10,650 nucleotides of DNA. It comes from an uncultured Porphyromonadaceae bacterium. GTDB taxonomy: Bacteria > Bacteroidota > Bacteroidia > Bacteroidales > Muribaculaceae. Location: the NCBI GenBank assembly GCA_900549445.1, contig UROS01000073.1:1-10650 (forward strand), written 5' to 3'. A program made the translations under genes and the position numbers. Below, piece by piece: positions 6,157 through 10,650 of this stretch. The stretch's first letter is position 1, and every line of letters begins with the position of its first letter. The notes beneath the pieces are model-generated. The model was not told the DNA's origin. It saw only the letters and a list, made by a program, of their open reading frames with translations, and did no database searches.

Positions 6157-6204
6157 CAAAACAATATCAGGCGCGGGACGGTTGAACCATCCTGCGCCTG
6201 ATAT
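6157..6204 (-). terminator. Terminator of the tRNA-Glu / rpsT / tRNA-Glu cluster
   Basis: ATATCAGGCGC (6164-6174) and GCGCCTGATAT (6194-6204) are perfect inverted repeats of 11 bases, and the inner part extends the stem through GGA/TCC and GGTT/AACC to a tiny loop. On the minus strand it starts 2 bases after the tRNA 3' end and is followed by TGTTTTG. The T-tract is interrupted, but the stem is very strong. Confidence 0.8.
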
Positions 6205-6206
6205 AG

Positions 6207-6278
6207 TAGCCCATAGGAGAATCGAACTCCTCTTTCAAGAATGAAAATCTTGCGTCCTAGCCGATAGACGAATGGGCC
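6207..6278 (-). tRNA. tRNA-Glu (anticodon TTC), copy downstream of rpsT
   Basis: The minus strand folds as a full cloverleaf: acceptor GGCCCAT/ATGGGCT, anticodon stem CAAGA/TCTTG with loop TTTTCAT giving anticodon TTC, and T stem AGGAG/CTCCT with loop TTCGATT. The discriminator base is A. The first acceptor pair is a G-U wobble instead of the common G-C. CCA is not encoded (the genome reads CTA after the discriminator), so it must be added enzymatically. It is identical to the copy at 6604-6675. It begins 30 bases after the rpsT stop with no promoter between. Confidence 0.96.
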
Positions 6279-6308
6279 GGTTCTTAACCAAGAGAAAAAG
6301 TGTCGAGG

Positions 6309-6566
6309 TTAAGCAGCGAGCTTGGCAATGTGATGAGCGAGCTTGCTCTTAAGGTTGGCAGCCTTGTTTTTGGAGATGGCATTCTTCGAAGCAAGGCGGT
6401 CGAGCATAGCCTGAATTTTGAGGAAAGCAGACTCGGCTTCAGCTTTGTTTGTCATTTTGCGAAGTTTGCGCACGGCGTTGCGGGCGGTCTTTGCGTAATA
6501 ACGGTTGTGAAGTCTTCTCGATTCGATCTGACGGATTCTCTTGATGGATGATTTATGATTTGCCAT
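6309..6566 (-). CDS. rpsT: 30S ribosomal protein S20
   Basis: The 85-residue, strongly basic helical protein starts MANHKSSIKRIRQ, the classic S20 N-terminus, and ends in an alanine/lysine-rich helix (LKSKLAHHIAKLAA). S20 binds 16S rRNA early in 30S assembly; E. coli S20 is 87 residues. The frame is open upstream to 6635, but that extension runs into the tRNA-Glu gene and lacks conservation, so the ATG at 6566 is chosen. The gene sits 37 bases after one tRNA-Glu and 30 bases before an identical second one, all on the same strand and apparently under one promoter. Its mRNA ends may therefore be generated by tRNA processing enzymes. Confidence 0.97.
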   Translation of the reverse strand: MANHKSSIKRIRQIESRRLHNRYYAKTARNAVRKLRKMTNKAEAESAFLKIQAMLDRLASKNAISKNKAANLKSKLAHHIAKLAA

Positions 6567-6603
6567 TTTAGAAAAATTGACTGATTTCTTGATTAAGTTA
6601 TAG

Positions 6604-6675
6604 TAGCCCATAGGAGAATCGAACTCCTCTTTCAAGAATGAAAATCTTGCGTCCTAGCCGATAGACGAATGGGCC
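6604..6675 (-). tRNA. tRNA-Glu (anticodon TTC), copy upstream of rpsT
   Basis: It is identical in all 72 bases to the copy at 6207-6278, with the same TTC anticodon and G1-U72 pair, and no encoded CCA. It lies first in the cluster; the promoter at 6691-6722 ends about 15 bases before its 5' end. Confidence 0.96.
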
Positions 6676-6690
6676 TCTTGATTTGCGGTT

Positions 6691-6722
6691 GCAAAGTTAA
6701 GCAGTTTTTTTGTGATGTGCAA
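6691..6722 (-). promoter_or_regulatory. Promoter of the tRNA-Glu / rpsT / tRNA-Glu cluster
   Basis: On the minus strand TTG (6722-6720), 20 bases, then TAACTTTGC (6699-6691), an exact consensus match. A-rich DNA lies in the spacer. Confidence 0.82.
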
Positions 6723-6782
6723 GTTTTTTGCAAAATTTATTGATTTTGCGAATTTTCGGGCGTTTTCCGGGAGATTTGAACG

Positions 6783-6819
6783 AAAAAGGAGACCGGAAGT
6801 GCGGCTCCCGGTCTCCTTT
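6783..6819 (-). terminator. Terminator of the maeB / outer-membrane protein unit
   Basis: AAAGGAGACCGG (6785-6796) pairs perfectly with CCGGTCTCCTTT (6808-6819) around an 11-base loop. On the minus strand it is followed by further T residues to 6783. It lies 25 bases after the stop of the barrel gene. TTTGTTTG on the plus side might allow weak two-way function. Confidence 0.92.
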
Positions 6820-6844
6820 GTTTGCGGTAAGATTTCAGCTGAAA

Positions 6845-7555
6845 TCAGAAGTTGTAGCCGAGGTTGAGCGACACGCGGTTTTCGTGGTAAGTGGCTCCCG
6901 GGATTTTGTTGATCATGTTGCACATGCCTATGGCGCCGGTGAGGTTTACGTAGTAGCAGCTGTACTGGAGGCCTACGCCGAAGTTCCAGGAGCAGTCGAC
7001 GCGCTTGAGGAAGCCATCGTTGCCGTAAGCGCCCGTAGTGGCATTGAACCGGTTGATTTTGGCATGCAGTTTCGATTTGATGCCGATTTCGAGCTCGGGA
7101 CCGGTGAACACGTGAAGCCTGAGGTCGGGGGTGAAGTCGAAGTGGTAGCCGGCCATGACAGGTATGCGTATTCCAAATTTGCGGACTGACATGCTGCGGA
7201 TGCCGATGTTGTCGGCGTATCCGTCGCCGTTGAAGTCGGTGTCGTCGATAATATCGAAAAACTCGCTCTTTACGCCGTAGGTGTTGTAGAACAGACTGAC
7301 GCCCGGCTCAACATAGAAGTTGGCGATTACGGGGAGATTGTAGATGCCGCCCACGTTGAATCCGGCTCCGTTTTTGAAGAAATCGAGGCCGGCGTTGCCG
7401 ACGGAAATGTCGCCGGGGCATGCGATGTCCAGTCCGGCGCGGATGCCGAAGTAAGGGGCATTGTCGGGATTGTTGGTCAGAATGTCCTGCGCCTTGGCTG
7501 CGGAGGGAACGAGGGCAGCGCAGAGGATAAGCAGAGATGAAATGAAATGTTTCAT
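6845..7555 (-). CDS. PorT-type outer-membrane beta-barrel protein
   Basis: The 236-residue protein has a signal peptide (residues 1-22, KHF start, hydrophobic core SLLILCAALV, cleavage at AKA-Q). It then shows alternating beta-strands typical of 8-strand barrels: YFGIRAGLDI, FNVGGIYNLP, FYVEPGVSLFYNTYGV, FGIRIPVMAGYHFD, LHVFTGPELEIGI, WNFGVGLQYSCYYVNLTGAIG. It ends in Phe (VSLNLGYNF), the usual signal for outer-membrane insertion. This fits the Bacteroidota 'outer membrane beta-barrel' (PF13568-like) group, whose functions are mostly unknown. Residues 107-115 (DFNGDGYAD), in a predicted loop, look like a calcium-binding DxNxDGxxD element. An in-frame ATG at 7612 lies inside maeB and is rejected, since the signal peptide starts at 7555. 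The gene follows maeB by 19 bases without a visible promoter. Confidence 0.82.
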   Translation of the reverse strand: MKHFISSLLILCAALVPSAAKAQDILTNNPDNAPYFGIRAGLDIACPGDISVGNAGLDFFKNGAGFNVGGIYNLPVIANFYVEPGVSLFYNTYGVKSEFFDIIDDTDFNGDGYADNIGIRSMSVRKFGIRIPVMAGYHFDFTPDLRLHVFTGPELEIGIKSKLHAKINRFNATTGAYGNDGFLKRVDCSWNFGVGLQYSCYYVNLTGAIGMCNMINKIPGATYHENRVSLNLGYNF

Positions 7556-7574
7556 AATATAAATGTTTGGCGGT

Positions 7575-9860
7575 TTATAGTTTTTCTTCCTTGCCTGCGA
7601 GCACGGCTGCATCGAGCACGGCGATGGTGGTGAGGTTCAGGATGTCGCGCACGGGAGCGTCGTAGGCAATGAAGTGGATAGGCTTGTTCAGACCCATCTG
7701 GATCGGGCCGATGGCCTCGCCGAGACCCATTTCGAGCATCAGGCGGTAGGCGCTGTTAGCGGCCGAGAGGTTGGGGAACACGAGAGTGTTGACCTCCTTG
7801 CCGTTGAGGCGAGTGAAGTCGTAGGTCTGGTCGCGCAGCGACGTGTTGAGGGCGTAGTTCACCTGCATTTCGCCGTCGATGGCGAGATCGGGGTACATCT
7901 GTTGCATCTTCGTCACGACGTTGTGGGCCTTGCGGCACTCGGGGTCGTCGTTGGAACCGAAGTTGCTGTACGATACCATGGCCATGACGGGCGTGTGGTT
8001 GAAGAATTCCACGGCCTTGCGCGAGAGGCGCGTCACGTCGAGAAGCGTTTCCTCGTCGGCGCTGCCGTTGATCATGGTGTCGGCCATGAAATATGTACCG
8101 CGCTGGGTTTCCATGATGTGCATTGTGGCGAAATGGTCGAATCCGGGCTGGATGCCCACTACCTGACGGGCAATCTCGCCGGTGTGGTGGCTTGCGGAGC
8201 GGGCGCCGGTGATGAAAGCGTCGGCGTCGCCCATCTCCACCATCATCATGCCGAAATAGTTGCGGTCGAACATTTTCTCGAGGGCGTCGGGGTAGGTGAG
8301 TCCGTCGCGCCGGCGCTTGCGGGCGAATGCGCGGGCATAGCGCTCGCGGCGTTCGGCCTCGCGGTCGTGGCGGAGGTTGACGATTTCTATGCCAGAGATG
8401 TCGATGCCGAGGCGATCGGCGCGCTTCTGAATCATCTCCTCGTTGCCGAGCAGCACGGGGATCGCGATGCCGTCGACCGCGGCCATTGCTGCCGCCTGGA
8501 GCATATTGTCGGTATTGGCTTCGGCAAAGACTACCCGCTTGGGATTGGTGCGGGCTGCCTCGACGAACCGGCGCATGAGTTTTTTGTCGTAACCTTTCAG
8601 GCGGCGCAGGCGTTCGTCGTATTCCTCCCAGTCGGTGATGGGGCGCTGGGCCACACCGCTGTCCATGGCACCGCGTGCCACGGCAGGTGCCACGGTGGTG
8701 AGCAGACGCGGATCGAGCGGGGTGGGGAGGATGTATTCCGGCCCGAATTTCAGATTGATTTTATTGTAGGCGGCGTTTACTACCGACGGAACGGGTTCCT
8801 TTGCCAGAGCGGCGATGGCGCGGACGGCGTAGATTTTCATCGTCTCGTTGATTACGGAGGCACCGCAGTCCAGTGCGCCGCGGAAAATGTAAGGGAATCC
8901 GAGCACGTTGTTTATCTGATTGGGATAGTCGCTGCGGCCGGTTGCGAAAATCAGGTCGGGGCGCGATTCCATAGCCTTTTCGTAAGAGATTTCCGGCTCG
9001 GGATTTGCCAGGGCGAACACGATGGGCTTCGGTGCCATGGAGCGAACCATCTCGGGGGTTACCACATCCTTCACGGAGAGTCCGAGGAATACGTCGGCAC
9101 CCTTCATCGCCTCGGCGAGGGTAGTGATGTCGCGGTCGGTGGCGAATTCGAGTTTCTGCGGATTGAGTCCCTTGCGGTTGTGGTTGAGCACTCCCTTGCT
9201 GTCGCACATCACCACGTTTTCCTTCCTTACACCGAGGGCGATATACAGCCGGGTGCAGGAAACGGCGGCAGCGCCCGCGCCGTTTACAACGAGGCGGATG
9301 TCTTCTATTTTCTTGCCCTGGATTTCGAGGGCGTTGAGCAGGCCGGCGGCAGAGATGATTGCCGTTCCGTGCTGGTCGTCATGCATAACCGGGATGTCGC
9401 ACTCTTCCTTCAGACGCTTTTCGATTTCAAAGCACTCCGGAGCCTTGATGTCCTCGAGGTTGATGCCTCCGAAAGTAGGGGAGATGGCCTTGACGATGGA
9501 GATGAATTTCTCGGGGTCTTTCTCGTTGACTTCGATGTCGAAACAGTCGATGCCGGCAAAAATCTTGAAGAGAAGCCCTTTGCCTTCCATCACCGGTTTT
9601 CCGGCGAGGGGGCCTATGTCGCCGAGGCCGAGCACGGCGGTACCGTTGGAGATTACCGCCACGAGGTTGCCCTTGTCGGTGTATTTGTAGGCATCCTGCG
9701 GATGCTCCTGAATTTCAAGACATGGGTAAGCCACCCCGGGAGAGTAGGCGAGAGCGAGGTCGTTTTGAGTTGAATAGGGTTTTGTAGGAATCACTTCGAT
9801 TTTACCGGGCCGCGGATAGCGGTGGTATTCGAGGGCCTGTTCTTTCGTAACTTTTGCCAT
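7575..9860 (-). CDS. maeB: NADP-dependent malic enzyme, MaeB type with C-terminal phosphotransacetylase-like domain
   Basis: MaeB decarboxylates malate to pyruvate with reduction of NADP, in the cytosol. The 761-residue protein has the hybrid MaeB layout. The malic enzyme domain (about 15-160) shows YSPGVA at 39-44 with the expected catalytic Tyr39, EGKGLLFK at 92-99 with Lys94, NLEDIKAPECF at 134-144 with acidic metal ligands, and HDDQHGTA at 160-167. The nucleotide-binding domain follows (VVNGAGAAAV at 191-200). From about 430 to 755 is a phosphotransacetylase-like domain (RVVFAEANTDNM, ITGARSASHHTGEIARQVVG, TLVFPNLSAANSAYRLM). In studied MaeB proteins this domain has no transferase activity but senses acetyl-CoA as an inhibitor; the same is inferred here. 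The ATG at 9860 has a good promoter 26 bases upstream. NADP preference is by family, not read from sequence. Confidence 0.95.
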   Translation of the reverse strand: MAKVTKEQALEYHRYPRPGKIEVIPTKPYSTQNDLALAYSPGVAYPCLEIQEHPQDAYKYTDKGNLVAVISNGTAVLGLGDIGPLAGKPVMEGKGLLFKIFAGIDCFDIEVNEKDPEKFISIVKAISPTFGGINLEDIKAPECFEIEKRLKEECDIPVMHDDQHGTAIISAAGLLNALEIQGKKIEDIRLVVNGAGAAAVSCTRLYIALGVRKENVVMCDSKGVLNHNRKGLNPQKLEFATDRDITTLAEAMKGADVFLGLSVKDVVTPEMVRSMAPKPIVFALANPEPEISYEKAMESRPDLIFATGRSDYPNQINNVLGFPYIFRGALDCGASVINETMKIYAVRAIAALAKEPVPSVVNAAYNKINLKFGPEYILPTPLDPRLLTTVAPAVARGAMDSGVAQRPITDWEEYDERLRRLKGYDKKLMRRFVEAARTNPKRVVFAEANTDNMLQAAAMAAVDGIAIPVLLGNEEMIQKRADRLGIDISGIEIVNLRHDREAERRERYARAFARKRRRDGLTYPDALEKMFDRNYFGMMMVEMGDADAFITGARSASHHTGEIARQVVGIQPGFDHFATMHIMETQRGTYFMADTMINGSADEETLLDVTRLSRKAVEFFNHTPVMAMVSYSNFGSNDDPECRKAHNVVTKMQQMYPDLAIDGEMQVNYALNTSLRDQTYDFTRLNGKEVNTLVFPNLSAANSAYRLMLEMGLGEAIGPIQMGLNKPIHFIAYDAPVRDILNLTTIAVLDAAVLAGKEEKL

Positions 9861-9885
9861 AGGTCAATTATGTATATTCTCACGA

Positions 9886-9918
9886 CAAAGTTACGGCTAA
9901 TTTTTAAGTAATATGCAA
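9886..9918 (-). promoter_or_regulatory. maeB promoter
   Basis: On the minus strand TTG (9918-9916), 22 bases, then TAACTTTG (9893-9886). The -7 box is exact; spacing is slightly longer than the usual 19-21. An AT-rich inverted repeat, AATTTTTAAGTA with TACTAAAAATT (9899-9910 and 9926-9936, one bulged base), straddles the -33 box and may be an operator. Confidence 0.65.
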
Positions 9919-9990
9919 TAAATAATACTAAAAATTAAGCAAAATGTTCAGAAAATTATGCTGAATAACATAAAAAAGAGAAAATCGGTC

Positions 9991-10021
9991 TTGCTAAACA
10001 GATAAAAAGGGAGTAATTTTG
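9991..10021 (+). promoter_or_regulatory. Glycerate kinase promoter
   Basis: TTG (9991-9993), exactly 20 bases, then TAATTTTG (10014-10021), matching the consensus. The ATG at 10029 is only 7 bases past the box, so the leader should be a few bases at most. It fires away from maeB. Confidence 0.75.
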
Positions 10022-10028
10022 CGGAGTT

Positions 10029-10650
10029 ATGAGAAAGAAATGCCTGTTGATATGCCCCGATTCTTTCAAGGGATCGATGAGTGCCGCCGAGGCCGCCGGA
10101 GCCATGGCCGCAGGTTCGGCGGATGCAGAGGATTTCGCCACTGTGGTCATGCCGGTAGCCGACGGCGGCGCCGGAACGGCAGCTCTGATCAGCCGCAGGC
10201 TCGGAGGCAGAGCAGTCCAGACTGAGACTGTAGATGCGCTCGGGCGCCCCATAGCCGCCACCTATTATATGTATGAAGAGGGCGCCCGCCGTATTGCACT
10301 GATCGACTCCGCGGCGGCCGTGGGGCTGACGCTGATATCGCCCGACGAGCGCGACATAATGCGCGCAACCAGCCGCGGGGTGGGATTGCTGATAAATGAC
10401 GCCGCACGTCGTGGCGCCGACGAAATCCTTCTGGGCGTGGGCGACACTGCCGTGTGCGACGGCGGCGAGGGCCTTGCTGAAGTTATCGGCCTGAGTCTGC
10501 CGCCGATAACGGTTCTCTGCGATGTCGACAATCCTCTTTGCGGCCCGGAAGGTGCGGCCCGGGTGTTTGCCCCGCAGAAAGGCGCCACTCCCGGGCAGGT
10601 GGCGCGGCTCGAAGACCGTCTGGAACGTATGCGCGCCGACGTGATGAGGC
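10029..10650 (+). CDS. Glycerate kinase family protein (3' end cut off by window)
   Basis: 207 codons are visible and the frame runs off the right edge. The type-1 glycerate kinase (GlxK/GarK, PF02595) signature is clear: ICPDSFKGSMSAAEAA at 8-23, MPVADGGAGT at 41-50, ATSRGVGLLI at 113-122, DGGEG at 144-148, and CDVDNPLCGPEGAARVFAPQKGAT from 164. These enzymes phosphorylate D-glycerate with ATP in the cytosol, feeding glycolysis. It is unusual in three ways. The family motif GGSATNDGG reads GDTAVCDGG (138-146). DGGEGT reads DGGAGT. The stretch between DGGEG and CDVDNP is about 30 residues shorter than in E. coli GlxK as I recall it. It may be a divergent or repurposed kinase. The ATG at 10029 is chosen because the conserved first strand follows at once. 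Confidence 0.82.
   Translation, partial: MRKKCLLICPDSFKGSMSAAEAAGAMAAGSADAEDFATVVMPVADGGAGTAALISRRLGGRAVQTETVDALGRPIAATYYMYEEGARRIALIDSAAAVGLTLISPDERDIMRATSRGVGLLINDAARRGADEILLGVGDTAVCDGGEGLAEVIGLSLPPITVLCDVDNPLCGPEGAARVFAPQKGATPGQVARLEDRLERMRADVMR

Larger units (their letters stand above)
6202..6675. repeat. 77-bp direct repeat pair flanking rpsT (6202-6278 and 6599-6675)
   Basis: The two tRNA-Glu genes plus five bases of 3' trailer are identical, 397 bases apart, in the same orientation. Sequence diverges immediately outside, so identity is limited to the tRNA and its trailer. Confidence 0.9.

Noticed and set aside
6567..6635. N-terminal extension of S20 to 6635
   Set aside because: It would read into the tRNA-Glu gene; S20 proteins start at MANHKS.
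6202..6675. tRNA repeats as attachment sites of an integrated element
   Set aside because: The repeats are full tRNA genes and the DNA between them is only rpsT, a core gene, with no integrase.
7674..9773. A 699-codon open frame on the plus strand opposite maeB
   Set aside because: Same cause: codon bias of maeB keeps the antisense frame open. The composition is His/Gly/Val-rich, with no motif, and no promoter precedes it.

Overview
The window reads as a chromosomal housekeeping region of a member of the Bacteroidota, most likely Bacteroidales. Three things point there. Several genes are preceded by the phylum's promoter type (TTG at -33, 19-22 bases, then TAnnTTTG at -7). Typical families are present (PepSY-like secreted protein, PorT-type outer-membrane barrel, MaeB-type malic enzyme). 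Genes lack clear Shine-Dalgarno sequences. Coding DNA is visibly GC-rich while gaps are AT-rich, which fits Muribaculaceae-like genomes better than Bacteroides itself; that family-level guess is inference only.

Layout, left to right. All genes but the last lie on the minus strand. Positions 1-440 hold a PepSY-like secreted protein cut by the window edge. It sits behind a tsaD-cinA pair (2013 to 485) whose genes overlap by four bases. The 2014-2360 gap holds the tsaD promoter and, on the minus strand, a strong promoter followed about 55 bases later by a stable hairpin: a candidate small RNA. Next comes a two-gene unit, a MIP18/SufT-like protein and an LpxH-type lipid A phosphatase (3447 to 2361). 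Then pnp (5825 to 3564) has its own terminator and a leader of about 180 bases that can form two competing folds. After that is a compact tRNA-Glu / rpsT / tRNA-Glu cluster (6675 to 6207) with one promoter and one terminator. Malic enzyme maeB (9860 to 7575) is followed 19 bases later by an outer-membrane barrel gene that ends in a strong terminator. On the plus strand, a divergent glycerate kinase starts at 10029 and runs off the right edge.

Functionally the region covers tRNA modification (TsaD), NMN recycling (PncC/CinA-type), lipid A synthesis (LpxH), Fe-S assembly (MIP18-like), RNA decay (PNPase), translation (S20, tRNA-Glu) and central carbon (MaeB, glycerate kinase). I see no mobile element, CRISPR array, toxin or defence system. 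The points most worth a second look are RNA-level: the candidate small RNA upstream of tsaD, the pnp leader, the S20 gene whose mRNA ends may be made by tRNA processing, and two genes whose promoters predict nearly leaderless mRNAs. The glycerate kinase also departs from its family's conserved motifs.
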